64,000 nt of DNA from Alteribacter aurantiacus DSM 18675 (GCF_000429705.1 NZ_KE386941.1:930001-994000), one strand, 5' to 3'. Positions 7,486 to 15,796 are shown, counted from the first letter of the stretch. Made by a program: numbers and translations. The notes: generated from the sequence alone by a model not told the origin.

Positions 7486-8454
7486 TTGTTAAACAAAAAG
7501 AAATTAACTGTGTTTTCGGCTTTGACAATGTCAGCGTTGGTTGTGGGGTTGGGAACGAATCAAGGTGTACTTGCGAATAATCATTCTGACGCAGAAGGTG
7601 TTTTAGATCAATCAAACCAAGCGATGGAAAGCTTATCGAGCTTTTCGAGTACGATGGATATTCACCAAACGATTACAGATGATTTAAGCGGTGAGATGGA
7701 GTTACATTCTATGGTTGAACAAGATGTTATTCTTGATCCATTCAAGCTTCGCCAGACGATGACGACAAGTATGGAAGGTATGGAGAATATCTCTTTAACG
7801 GCCTACTGGACTGAAGAAGGTTATTTTCAAGAAGATCCTGAAGGTGGTTGGATGAAAATCTCGGAAGGAACGGCTGATTTTGATGGAATGACATACCATC
7901 CAGGGGATCAAATAGATGAGATGGCATTAATGGGTGAAGACGTGACTCTATCTGAAGAAGGCAACTATTATGTGATTACATATGTTGGAGATGGCGAAGC
8001 GCTCACAGACCTTATAAATGAAACCATGAATGGTAGTATGGAAGATGACGATATGGCAATGATGGATGAGCTGATGGGAGATATTGAGGTTAATGATTTC
8101 TCATATGAGCTATATATCGATATGGACACATATTATGTAAGTGAAATGATGCTAGAGATGGACATGGATGTTCATATGGATGGAGAAACAGCAAACATTT
8201 ATCAAATGATCGACATGTCCTTCCATAATTACAATAATGTCGAAGATTTCGATGTTCCAAATGAAGCAAAAGAAGAGGCTGAAGACATTGAAGACATCAT
8301 TGAAGATGAAATGGAAGAGGCTGAAGAACATGAAGAAGGCGGGGAGCTACCTGCTACTGCAACGAACACACCAATGATGACTCTTGGTGGACTTGTACTT
8401 GCTCTCGTTGCTGGAGCTTTTCTTATCGTAAGACGCAGATTACAGCAGGTTTAA
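7486..8454 (+). CDS. cell-wall-anchored secreted protein with LPATA sorting signal (DUF6612-like)
   Basis: The product (about 323 residues) has an N-terminal signal peptide (LNKKKLTVF, a hydrophobic core, then LANN). A lipoprotein-LppX-like body begins ADAEGVLDQSNQAMESLSSF in style, as in DUF6612 proteins. An Asp/Glu/Met-rich stretch follows, then a C-terminal sorting signal: LPATA 35 residues from the end, a hydrophobic helix and RRR. LPxTA is the preference of class D sortases, and a class D sortase is the next gene. ATG at 7480 is in frame, but AGGGAG is only 2 nt from it and 8 nt from the TTG at 7486, so TTG is preferred. The upstream leader (7303-7480) contains small hairpins. The ligand is unknown. 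Confidence 0.75.
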   Translation: MLNKKKLTVFSALTMSALVVGLGTNQGVLANNHSDAEGVLDQSNQAMESLSSFSSTMDIHQTITDDLSGEMELHSMVEQDVILDPFKLRQTMTTSMEGMENISLTAYWTEEGYFQEDPEGGWMKISEGTADFDGMTYHPGDQIDEMALMGEDVTLSEEGNYYVITYVGDGEALTDLINETMNGSMEDDDMAMMDELMGDIEVNDFSYELYIDMDTYYVSEMMLEMDMDVHMDGETANIYQMIDMSFHNYNNVEDFDVPNEAKEEAEDIEDIIEDEMEEAEEHEEGGELPATATNTPMMTLGGLVLALVAGAFLIVRRRLQQV

Positions 8455-8464
8455 CTTAACTTTT

Positions 8465-8500
8465 AAAAGGGTATCTGTTAACGTTTGCAGATACCCTTTT
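8465..8500 (+). terminator. intrinsic terminator between sortase substrate and sortase genes
   Basis: A 13-bp perfect stem AAAAGGGTATCTG / CAGATACCCTTTT. The T run is short, so partial read-through into the sortase gene is likely. Confidence 0.8.
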
Positions 8501-8532
8501 ATACATTGATGCTCAAGAAAGGGAGAGAATAG

Positions 8533-9168
8533 ATGGAGCGGATGTTAGGAATATTAATTTTCAGCGGACTTATTATTTTTACTTTTTATGGAATTGAATG
8601 GTATCAAAGCAAACAAGAAGTTGTGACCTTATCAGCTGAACAAATTAGCAAAGTTGAAGCCACGATAGAACATTCCAGTATTTCAAAAGATGAACTTATC
8701 AATAAGGAGACTTTTAACCAGGCAAACAAAGAGATGTCTGATCAAAATGAAAACTACAAATTAGGTGAAGATGTCGCTTCACTTCTCCTCCCATCTATAG
8801 AAGAAGGTTACTCTGTCTATTGGGGGGCAGATGATGATACACTGAAACAAGGTGTTGGGATGTATGTTAGCCAGTGGACGACTGCACCTGATCAAGGAGG
8901 ACACACTGTTGTTAGTGGGCATCGTGATTCTGTATTTACAAAGCTAGGTGATGTAAAAAAAGGACACCGGGTATTTATGGAGTTTGAGGGGGGGACCTAT
9001 GAATACGAGGTCACCGATATCTGGGTTACAGACGCGAACGATCGGACCGTTATCGTTGATAAAGAAAACCCAACTTTAACAATTACCACGTGTTATCCTT
9101 TGGATTACCTTGGCAGAGCTCCGGATCGTTATATCATTCAAGCTAAACTCATCGGCGTCCACAAATAA
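8533..9168 (+). CDS. class D sortase
   Basis: The 211-residue protein has an N-terminal membrane anchor (residues 4-20) and an extracellular sortase domain. The active site is visible: His130 in VVSGHRDSVF, Cys187 in TLTITTCYP and Arg199 in RAPDRYII. Class D sortases cleave an LPxTA-type signal and attach the protein to peptidoglycan. The gene just upstream encodes a protein with LPATA, so the pair is very likely enzyme and dedicated substrate. AAAGGGAGAG precedes the ATG. A hairpin over the stop codon (9155) ends the unit. Confidence 0.88.
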   Translation: MERMLGILIFSGLIIFTFYGIEWYQSKQEVVTLSAEQISKVEATIEHSSISKDELINKETFNQANKEMSDQNENYKLGEDVASLLLPSIEEGYSVYWGADDDTLKQGVGMYVSQWTTAPDQGGHTVVSGHRDSVFTKLGDVKKGHRVFMEFEGGTYEYEVTDIWVTDANDRTVIVDKENPTLTITTCYPLDYLGRAPDRYIIQAKLIGVHK

Positions 9169-9191
9169 TTGTGGAACGTCTTTTCTTTTTT
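9155..9191 (+). terminator. terminator overlapping the sortase stop codon
   Basis: The stem CGTCCACAA (9155-9163) / TTGTGGAACG (9169-9178) is followed by TCTTTTCTTTTTT. The 5' arm lies inside the last codons of the sortase gene. Confidence 0.7.
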
Positions 9192-9285
9192 ATGATATAT
9201 AATAAGTGTAGAGAAATAGTTAAAGATCTGGCATAGTTACAGGTACAGTATCTTTACATATCGTTAGACATAGGAGTGGGAACAG

Positions 9286-10383
9286 ATGACAAAACGTACA
9301 CTTGGAATTATTTTTGGAGGTAAATCCTCCGAGCATGAAGTATCATTACAATCGGCTAAAAACGTCTATGACGCTGTTGATAAAGAGAAATATGAGGTTG
9401 TTTTAATTGGAATCGATAAAGAAGGACAATGGCACTTAAATGATGCAGCAAATTTTCTTGAAAATCGCGATGATCCAAAAAACATTGCTTTGCACAAGTC
9501 GAACAAAGGTGTAGCTGTTGTTCCTGGTGAGTCCAAGGACCAATTAATTAGTAAATCAAATGGAGAAGCTCTTAAACAATTGGACGTGGTTTTCCCGATC
9601 TTGCACGGTCCTTTAGGTGAAGACGGGACGATGCAGGGCATGTTGAAGCTAGCGGGCCTTCCTTTTGTAGGACCTGATGTACTTGGCTCCGCAGTTAGTA
9701 TGGATAAAGATATAGCGAAGCGTCTATTGAAGGATGCGGGTCTTAGAGTAGCAGATTCAATTACGCTAAAGAAACACAATAAAGACACCGTAACATTTGA
9801 AGAAGTAGAAAAAAAGTTGGGGCTGCCGGTCTTCATCAAACCTGCAAACCAAGGTTCTTCCGTTGGTGTAAGCAGAGCATACAACAAAGAAGAGTATCAG
9901 AGAGGCATTCATACAGCGTTTCGATTTGATAATAAATTAATTATTGAATCAGCAATAAAAGGAAGAGAGATTGAATGCGCTATTCTCGGAAATGAAAACC
10001 CGTTAGCTTCGGGTATTGGAGAGATCTTGCCCCAAGGTGACTTCTATTCTTATGAAGCAAAATACATTGACGAGAAAGGCGCTCTACTTCAAATTCCTGC
10101 ATCTTTATCAGACGAGATGGTAAAAAAAGTTCAAGCAGAAGCCATTAAAGCATTTGAAGCCTTAGAATGTGAAGGGATGGCTCGTGTCGACTTTTTCTTA
10201 TTGGAAAGCGGTGAGCTAGTTATCAATGAAATTAATACGATTCCAGGCTTCACAAAAATCAGTATGTACCCTAAGCTTTGGGATTTGGAAGGGGTAAGCT
10301 ATCCAGAGCTCATTGATCGCTTAATTGGGCTAGCTATTGATAGGCATAATCGTAACGTAAGTCTTGAAAGTAAATACTTTTAA
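9286..10383 (+). CDS. ddl: D-alanine--D-alanine ligase
   Basis: This 365-residue ATP-grasp enzyme joins two D-alanines for the peptidoglycan stem. GIIFGGKSSEHEVSLQSAKN is the classic N-terminus. HGPLGEDGTMQGMLKLAGLPFVG, KPANQGSSVGVSR and NEINTIPGFT with the metal-binding residues are all present. Length is normal. GGAGTGGGAA precedes the ATG. It is transcribed alone, ahead of a DUF1499 gene and not beside murF as in B. subtilis. murB lies 1.5 kb downstream, but the intervening genes have their own signals, so the cell-wall genes are only loosely grouped. Confidence 0.95.
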   Translation: MTKRTLGIIFGGKSSEHEVSLQSAKNVYDAVDKEKYEVVLIGIDKEGQWHLNDAANFLENRDDPKNIALHKSNKGVAVVPGESKDQLISKSNGEALKQLDVVFPILHGPLGEDGTMQGMLKLAGLPFVGPDVLGSAVSMDKDIAKRLLKDAGLRVADSITLKKHNKDTVTFEEVEKKLGLPVFIKPANQGSSVGVSRAYNKEEYQRGIHTAFRFDNKLIIESAIKGREIECAILGNENPLASGIGEILPQGDFYSYEAKYIDEKGALLQIPASLSDEMVKKVQAEAIKAFEALECEGMARVDFFLLESGELVINEINTIPGFTKISMYPKLWDLEGVSYPELIDRLIGLAIDRHNRNVSLESKYF

Positions 10384-10392
10384 ATGTTCAAA

Positions 10393-10425
10393 ACCGTTGA
10401 GGAAAGTTCTGCCTCAGCGGTCTTT
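10393..10425 (+). terminator. intrinsic terminator after ddl
   Basis: A ten-base-pair stem ACCGTTGAGG / CCTCAGCGGT with one mismatch is followed by CTTTC. The weak T tract makes termination less certain. Confidence 0.6.
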
Positions 10426-10482
10426 CATTCCTTGTGTTTTTAGAAATATGAAAAGGGGAATGGATATTTAGAGGTGAGAGTG

Positions 10483-10845
10483 ATGGGAAAATTAGCGGTG
10501 TGTCCGAAGAACAAACGTAACTGTGTATCTTCATTAGATCAAGAATCGAACAAATTCAAGGTTGATCCTTTTCCGTTTAAAGGTCCAACAGAAGAAGCGC
10601 TACAAAAACTTTATAAAATCCTTTGTGAGACCGATCATTGTGAGATTATTTCTCAAGAAGAAAACTACATTCACTGTGTTTTCCAAACGAAGGTGTTAAA
10701 ATTTAAAGATGATGTGGAATTTTATGTTAATGAGAATAAAAACGCTATTGATGTACGTTCAGCATCAAGGCTAGGGCATTATGATTTCAAGAAAAATCGA
10801 AAACGAGTAAGGGATATTCGCGCGGCATTTTTAGCAGAAAAATAA
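10483..10845 (+). CDS. DUF1499 domain protein
   Basis: The 120-residue product fits DUF1499: an N-terminal CPKNKRNCVSS followed by VDPFPFKGP, a middle YIHCVFQTKVLKFKDDVEFY, and the C-terminal VRSASRLGHYDFKKNRKRV. The family is widespread but has no established biochemical function. Upstream GTG and the start of the longer frame lie within the ribosome binding site. GAGGTG is 6 nt before the ATG at 10483, which fixes the start. No signal peptide or membrane helix is present. Confidence 0.85.
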   Translation: MGKLAVCPKNKRNCVSSLDQESNKFKVDPFPFKGPTEEALQKLYKILCETDHCEIISQEENYIHCVFQTKVLKFKDDVEFYVNENKNAIDVRSASRLGHYDFKKNRKRVRDIRAAFLAEK

Positions 10846-10877
10846 ACGTGCTCGCAATTTAATTGCTAGCACGTTTT
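10844..10877. terminator. bidirectional terminator between convergent genes
   Basis: The hairpin ACGTGCTCGCAATT / AATTGCTAGCACGT has one mismatch and T tracts on both sides. It overlaps the stop codons of both the DUF1499 gene and the convergent small membrane gene. Confidence 0.85.
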
Positions 10878-11065
10878 TCTTCTGTATTTGGTTTTGTTTC
10901 GCCCATTTCATATACTTGATATGTTGTTTCCTGTTTTTTGTTCGCTTTTTTTGTAGAGCGTTTCAAAAAGAAGACGGTCAACCACGTAACAAAAAACAAC
11001 ACAATCATAGCGAAGTAGGCATATGTGAAATCTTCTGTTCCGTCAGGAAAAGTGAAAGCATCCAT
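10859..11065 (-). CDS. small single-pass membrane protein, unknown function
   Basis: The 68-residue product has an acidic N-terminus (MDAFTFPDGTEDF), one strongly hydrophobic helix (about residues 16-34) and a basic, then charged tail (KRSTKKANKKQE...). It looks like a single-span protein with a cytoplasmic tail. AAAGGGTG lies about 10 nt before the ATG. It ends in the shared hairpin with the DUF1499 gene, a layout expected of a real convergent gene. No family recognised. Confidence 0.6.
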   Translation of the reverse strand: MDAFTFPDGTEDFTYAYFAMIVLFFVTWLTVFFLKRSTKKANKKQETTYQVYEMGETKPNTEEKRASN

Positions 11066-11124
11066 GTTCAGTCACACCCTTTCGATCAGGCTCTATCTAA
11101 GTATACCAGAGAGGAAGCGTTCTT

Positions 11125-11712
11125 TCACTCCTCAGAAATTTCATCCAATGTTTTGTCAAAGCTTGGAGCGAAATGAGTAAGGAAGTAGTCGACTTCTTCC
11201 ATCTCAAGAGAATATAGCGTTTCTTCAATTTGATTTTTAGCAACTGCAAACTCTCGGTTTCCTGCTTGGAGTTCACTCATGCATTTTAAGTAGGCATCCA
11301 GTAAATCTGCGGCTTTAATGTAGCGATTTAAGGAAGACTTCTCCTTGTCTGCAATCAACTTTTCGTAGATGTGTTTTAAATCTTCAGGAGCTTTGTTTAC
11401 AAGTTTTTTTGCAGCTAAGTGCTCAATATCTCTGAAATTTTTTAGCATATCACTATTATGGTGTTTGACCGGTGTAGGGATATCACCGGTAATTACTTCA
11501 GTCACGTCATGAAACAATGATTTTGTAACGGCCTTTTCAGTATCAATTTCTTTATGAAAGACCTCGTTTGCAATTGTACATAAGGAGTGTGTAATAATTG
11601 AAACGTGAAAGGAGTGTTCCGCAACATTTTCTTTCATGACATTTCTCATTAAGCTCCATCGCTCGATATAGCGTAGTCGATAAAAATAAGCTAATAAATG
11701 GCTTTCCAACAA
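11125..11712 (-). CDS. HD-domain 5'-deoxynucleotidase, YfbR-like
   Basis: The 195-residue protein starts near SHLLAYFYRLRYIERWSLMRN, the conserved N-terminus of YfbR-type deoxynucleotidases. The HD metal site is built from NVAEHSFHVS and LFHDVTEVITGDIPTPVKH, with a late aspartate in KAADLLDAYLKC. YfbR dephosphorylates dNMPs to deoxynucleosides. The open frame extends 27 codons further, but AAGGA sits 7 nt before the TTG at 11712, and the resulting length equals that of E. coli YfbR (199). The gene is divergent from murB. Confidence 0.85.
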   Translation of the reverse strand: MLESHLLAYFYRLRYIERWSLMRNVMKENVAEHSFHVSIITHSLCTIANEVFHKEIDTEKAVTKSLFHDVTEVITGDIPTPVKHHNSDMLKNFRDIEHLAAKKLVNKAPEDLKHIYEKLIADKEKSSLNRYIKAADLLDAYLKCMSELQAGNREFAVAKNQIEETLYSLEMEEVDYFLTHFAPSFDKTLDEISEE

Positions 11713-11908
11713 GCTCACGTCCTTTTTATGTTGTTCCACGAATAATCGTACACCAGTTCGCAATTTGAAGCAATAAACAACGTGTACAAACATTGGTGAA
11801 GACGAAAATAAAGAGAAAATGTCGAAAAAACGTCGTAATGGTTGCCAATTCTAAAGAAATGCATAATACTAAAATAGATAAATTAATGATGGTTAGAGGG
11901 ATTGTTCT

Positions 11909-12829
11909 ATGACAAACAACGAAATTTATGAAGAATTACTTTCTATATGTGAAAAAGAAAATGTTTTAAAAGATGAACCAATGAAAAATCATACACTTAC
12001 AAAACTAGGTGGTAAAGCAGACTTCTTTGTCACCCCTGTTTCATATGACCAAATGAGTCGCATTGTGGCCTTCACTTACAATAATAAAATTCCATTCATG
12101 CTTCTTGGCAATGGATCCAATATGGTTGTGAGAGATGGCGGGATTCGCGGAATTGTGGTGCAATTTAGTAAATTGAATGGCTTAAAAAGAGAAGGTAATA
12201 CCATTGTTGCCCAAGGAGGGGCCAATATTATTGATGCCTCAAGGCTCGCATTGAAACACTCACTTACAGGGTTCGAATTTGCTTGTGGGATACCTGGGTC
12301 TATTGGTGGGGCAATGGCAATGAATGCTGGCGCTTATGGTGGTGAAGTGAAGGATATCATCAACCACGTTATTGTAATTACAAAAGAAGGTAAGCAGCTT
12401 AAACTCTCCAAAGAAGAATTAGAATTAAACTACCGTTCAAGTATTATTGGAAAGAAAGGTCATATGGTAGTTGAGGCTGTATTTACACTTGAAAATGGGG
12501 ACGAAAAAAAGATTAAGGAAAAGATGGATGACCTTACTTTTCAAAGAGAGTCTAAACAGCCTCTTGAATACCCGTCTGCTGGTAGTGTATTCAAGCGCCC
12601 TCCCGGCTACTTTGCTGGCAAACTAATTCAAGACAGTGGACTACAAGGAAAAGGCGTTGGCGGTGCCGAAGTATCTACTAAGCACGCAGGTTTTATTATT
12701 AATAAATCTAATGCTACTGCAACGGACTATATTTCGACCATAGAGATGGTGAAAACGAAAGTGAAAGAAAACTTCGGTGTAGACCTGGAGTTGGAAGTGA
12801 AGATAGTAGGGGAAGACCTTAACGAGTAG
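11909..12829 (+). CDS. murB: UDP-N-acetylmuramate dehydrogenase
   Basis: This 306-residue FAD enzyme makes UDP-MurNAc from the enolpyruvyl precursor. LGNGSNMVVRDGGIRGIVVQ and GIPGSIGGAMAMNAGAYGGE are the FAD-binding PCMH-type segments. NYRSSIIGKKG carries the catalytic arginine. YPSAGSVFKRPPG carries the proton-donating serine; the short loop marks the Gram-positive type IIb form. Length is normal. The ATG follows TAGAGGGATTGTTCT. It is monocistronic here. Confidence 0.93.
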   Translation: MTNNEIYEELLSICEKENVLKDEPMKNHTLTKLGGKADFFVTPVSYDQMSRIVAFTYNNKIPFMLLGNGSNMVVRDGGIRGIVVQFSKLNGLKREGNTIVAQGGANIIDASRLALKHSLTGFEFACGIPGSIGGAMAMNAGAYGGEVKDIINHVIVITKEGKQLKLSKEELELNYRSSIIGKKGHMVVEAVFTLENGDEKKIKEKMDDLTFQRESKQPLEYPSAGSVFKRPPGYFAGKLIQDSGLQGKGVGGAEVSTKHAGFIINKSNATATDYISTIEMVKTKVKENFGVDLELEVKIVGEDLNE

Positions 12830-12843
12830 ACTAAATATAATAA

Positions 12844-12890
12844 CAACAAGAGGACGCCATTCTGTTTCTAGGTGTCCTCTTGTTCTTTTT
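12844..12890 (+). terminator. intrinsic terminator after murB
   Basis: The stem AACAAGAGGACGCC / GGTGTCCTCTTGTT is followed by CTTTTT. Its 3' arm encodes the last residues of the convergent 59-residue gene, whose stop codon lies in the loop. Confidence 0.85.
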
Positions 12891-13047
12891 CCATTAACAT
12901 TTTAACAGCGGGTTTAGGATCCCAGCAATTAAACGTATAATCCGGTCGCGTTTCGAAACCTAACCTTTTACATCGATAAATCATTTTCTGAGGCACCTTG
13001 ATTGATTGGAAATGGATGCAAGTAGCACAACAATGATAGTCTTTCAT
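12868..13047 (-). CDS. 59-residue cysteine-rich conserved small protein
   Basis: This short frame encodes MKDYHCCATCIHFQSIKVPQ (residues 1-20), then IYRCKRLGFETRPDYTF and NCWDPKP. The pattern C-x2-C ... C-x2-LG-x2-T-x-P-x-Y-x-F-x-CW-x-PK suggests a four-cysteine metal-binding fold. I recall similar small proteins, uncharacterised, across Bacillaceae. AAAGGG lies 7 nt before the ATG. It converges on murB and shares that gene's terminator hairpin. The function is unknown; a redox or zinc-binding role is a guess from the cysteines. Confidence 0.8.
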   Translation of the reverse strand: MKDYHCCATCIHFQSIKVPQKMIYRCKRLGFETRPDYTFNCWDPKPAVKMLMEKEQEDT

Positions 13048-13124
13048 ATAACAACCCTTTCGATATCGTTTGTTTCATTTTATAACCCTATTGAAAATCA
13101 ATCAATCTTTAAAGGAGAATAAAT

Positions 13125-13943
13125 ATGAGACTCATTTCCGTTTGTCCAAGCAATACTGAACTACTACATTACCTTGATCTATCAGACGATCTTGTGGGGG
13201 TAGATGATTATTCAGATTGGCCTTTTCAAATCCAATCTTTACCTAGGGTTGGCCCGGATTTAAACATTGACTTAGATAAAGTGGAAGCGCTTAAACCAGA
13301 TCTTGTATTTGCATCGCTATCGGTACCTGGAATGGAAAAAAATGTTGAGCAGTTGAAGGAGAGAAACATTCCTTATGTGATTGTACCTAATCCCAAAACG
13401 CTTACAGAGGTAGGAGATGCGATCCAGTTCGTTGCAAATGCGGTCAACTGTCCAGAGAGGGGGAAGGAGTTGAGGAACAAGTTCGATTCAATCCTTTCGC
13501 AGTATAGAGAAATTAAACAGGGCTTATCCACTACTTATAATATTTATTGGGAATGGTGGCCAAAGCCGGTCTTTACTCCAGGTCGCGATAATTGGTTAAC
13601 AGAGATAAGTGACTTAGCAGGAGGATCGAATGTATTCGAAAGTCAATCTGCCTCGAGCGTTCAAACCGATTGGGAAGAAGTAAGGAGTACAAATCCAGAC
13701 GTGATTGCTATTTGTTGGGTTGGAGTATCCAAAAATAAAATAAATGAAAAAAACATTTTGAATCGTGCAGGTTGGAAAGAGATATCAGCAATAAAAAACA
13801 AACAGTTATATATTCTTGAAGAACCGCTATTTTGCCGTCCGTCACCTAGGTTGTTACTTGGTTTAAGTAAAATAGCCAATCTGCTTCATCCTAATAGTTA
13901 TCCTACTTATACCGGTAAAGACCTTTTGTTACAAAATGATTGA
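13125..13943 (+). CDS. BtuF-like cobalamin-binding protein without signal peptide
   Basis: The 272-residue protein has the helical-backbone fold of metal/vitamin-binding substrate proteins. RLISVCPSNTELLHYLDL, GVDDYSDWP, LPRVGPDLNIDLDKVEALKPDLVF and EWWPKPVFTPG match the BtuF/YvrC group that binds cobalamin. Unlike transporter subunits it starts directly at the fold, with no signal peptide or lipobox, so it should be cytoplasmic. AAAGGAG precedes the ATG. The next gene is cobyrinate diamide synthase, which supports a cobamide link. Its precise job (storage, salvage or sensing) is not evident. Confidence 0.8.
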   Translation: MRLISVCPSNTELLHYLDLSDDLVGVDDYSDWPFQIQSLPRVGPDLNIDLDKVEALKPDLVFASLSVPGMEKNVEQLKERNIPYVIVPNPKTLTEVGDAIQFVANAVNCPERGKELRNKFDSILSQYREIKQGLSTTYNIYWEWWPKPVFTPGRDNWLTEISDLAGGSNVFESQSASSVQTDWEEVRSTNPDVIAICWVGVSKNKINEKNILNRAGWKEISAIKNKQLYILEEPLFCRPSPRLLLGLSKIANLLHPNSYPTYTGKDLLLQND

Positions 13944-13957
13944 GGGGAGACGTTTTT

Positions 13958-15265
13958 ATGAGTGCAAAAAGGATAGTTGTTGCTGGAACAGAGAGTGGTG
14001 TAGGGAAGACGACTGTGACGATGGGGTTAATGGCTGCACTACGTAAAAAAGGATTCGAAGTGCAGGGGTTTAAGTGCGGGCCTGATTTTATTGATCCAAC
14101 CTTTCATACTGTAGTGACTAATCGATTATCAAGAAACCTGGATAGTTGGATGCTTTCAGAAGAAGTGATTCTGCATGTTTTAGCTAAAGGTAGCCGTAAT
14201 GCCGATATCTCAATTATAGAAGGTGTGATGGGCATGTATGACGGTGATAGACCAGAGACAAATAAGGGGAGTACAGCCCACATCGCATCCATTACTCGTA
14301 CGCCAGTACTCCTAGTGATAGACTGTAAGGCTCAAGCGAGGAGTGCGGCTGCAGTGGTCAAAGGGTTTCAACTTTTTTCAAAAGAGAACCGCATTGTTGG
14401 AGTCATTGCTAATCGAGTAGGAGGCAGAGGCCATTTCAAACTCATAAAAAAGGCGGTAGAAAAAGAATGTGGAATCCCGGTAGTCGGTTATTTAACAGAA
14501 GAAGAGAACTTTTCATTACCGGAGAGGCATTTGGGGCTTATTCCGGCTGATGAGCAGCTGGAATTGGAGGAATTCTCAGATAAGTTGGCATCTGCAATTG
14601 TGGAAACGGTAGACATAGATAAAATCGTTCGTCTATCTGAAGCAACACCTGTGATTGGTCATTCAAAGATAAAAAATGAAGCAGCATTTGAGAAAGTGGT
14701 CACAATTGCAATCGCACGAGATGAGGCATTCCATTTCTACTACGAAGAAAATATTGATTTGTTAAAGGAGTTTGGTGCTGAGTGTGTATACTTCTCACCT
14801 CTTCATGACCGAAAGCTACCTGAATGCGATGGTATATATATAGGTGGGGGCTTCCCAGAAGAGTTTGCCCAAACCTTGTCACGCAACAGCCTAATCAAGA
14901 CCGCAATTGCTGATGCTATCAATAGAGGGACGCCAGTTATCGCCGAATGTGGTGGTTTCATGTATCTCTGCGAGGAATTGGTTCAAGTAAATAAAGCCCG
15001 TTATAAAATGGTAGGAATCATCGAAGGGGATACAATGGTCCATGAAATGCTTCAGTCTATTCGCTATGTTGAGTTTGATCATAACGACCTGTCATTAGTT
15101 CCATATGGTAAAACCGTAAGAGGTCACGAGTTCAGATACTCCTCTTATACTCAACCTTCAGTTCACACACCAAGTCATGTGTTCGCAACATTTACTCATC
15201 TTCACTTTGCATCTTGTCCTGAAGTGGCTAAAGCATTTGTTGCATTATGTTATAAAAGAAGATAA
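13958..15265 (+). CDS. cbiA: cobyrinate a,c-diamide synthase
   Basis: The 435-residue protein has a DRAP-type synthetase N-terminal domain: VVAGTESGVGKTTVTMGLM is the P-loop, with GFKCGPDFIDPTFH after it. A class I glutamine amidotransferase domain follows, with YIGGGFPEEFAQ and the nucleophile cysteine in VIAECGGFMYL. CbiA/CobB amidates the a and c side chains of the corrin ring. A TTG at 13940 is in frame, but GAGGGGAG at 13943 fits the ATG at 13958. It directly follows the cobalamin-binding protein gene. No other corrin genes are in the window. Confidence 0.9.
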   Translation: MSAKRIVVAGTESGVGKTTVTMGLMAALRKKGFEVQGFKCGPDFIDPTFHTVVTNRLSRNLDSWMLSEEVILHVLAKGSRNADISIIEGVMGMYDGDRPETNKGSTAHIASITRTPVLLVIDCKAQARSAAAVVKGFQLFSKENRIVGVIANRVGGRGHFKLIKKAVEKECGIPVVGYLTEEENFSLPERHLGLIPADEQLELEEFSDKLASAIVETVDIDKIVRLSEATPVIGHSKIKNEAAFEKVVTIAIARDEAFHFYYEENIDLLKEFGAECVYFSPLHDRKLPECDGIYIGGGFPEEFAQTLSRNSLIKTAIADAINRGTPVIAECGGFMYLCEELVQVNKARYKMVGIIEGDTMVHEMLQSIRYVEFDHNDLSLVPYGKTVRGHEFRYSSYTQPSVHTPSHVFATFTHLHFASCPEVAKAFVALCYKRR

Positions 15266-15638
15266 CCATTAGAAGAGGGTGCCCAATTAAATGGACACCC
15301 TCACATGGTTTTAAGTTATTATAAAACCCTCGACTTAGAGCCGCGGTATTAAAGTCTGTGTTGCCTAACTGTATATCTTAGATAATGAAAACCCTACCTC
15401 TTTTTCATCCTTGCGACTCCTAGGTCGCGCCAGTGTAAAAAAGAATACATTGTTTTCACAGATGCCAGTTTTGAATTTGTTATATGGTTCCGTTCATGTA
15501 ACATCCAAATGTGTTGCGAAGATTCGTTCATAACTTATGCTTGTCTAAGAAGCACTAATCCCTATCATACTGGATTACTTGCTGAAATGCAAGTCTTAAT
15601 TACATTTAGTAAATTATGCTAAATTCTATAAAAGCCCT
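15266..15638. other. intergenic region between cbiA and the cold-shock gene
   Basis: A hairpin GAGGGTG / CACCCTC at 15275-15302 may end the cbiA transcript, although no T tract follows. The stretch 15330-15440 contains the hairpin GCGAC-TCCTAG-GTCGC. It looks more structured than its surroundings, but I could not assign it to an RNA family. No open frame with a ribosome binding site was found. Confidence 0.5.
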
Positions 15639-15667
15639 TTGCGTTATTTATCTTATCATGCTATAAT
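15639..15667 (+). promoter_or_regulatory. SigA-type promoter of the cold-shock gene
   Basis: TATAAT at 15662-15667 is preceded, after exactly 17 bp, by TTGCGT at 15639-15644. The -10 is perfect and the -35 keeps only TTG. Confidence 0.6.
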
Positions 15668-15796
15668 AAGATTAATTATTGATGTTCGGAAATTATTCAT
15701 GAAAAAGAACTTTCAGCAAGTGTTTTCATCTGAATCAAATTGAAGAGCAAAAATAGTAATACAATGTGGGAAGAACCCACGCAGGAGGCACATACC
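15668..15796 (+). promoter_or_regulatory. long 5' leader of the cold-shock mRNA
   Basis: About 120 nt separate the predicted transcription start from the ATG. The leader ends with the hairpin TGTGGG-AAGAA-CCCACG just before the AGGAGGC ribosome binding site. Long structured leaders are typical of csp genes, where they control mRNA stability and translation at low temperature. A thermosensing role here is inferred. Confidence 0.55.

Noticed and set aside
9366..9887. 173-codon open frame antisense to ddl
   Set aside because: It has no ribosome binding site, a serine/threonine-rich composition typical of reverse-frame translation, and lies wholly inside a well-supported gene.
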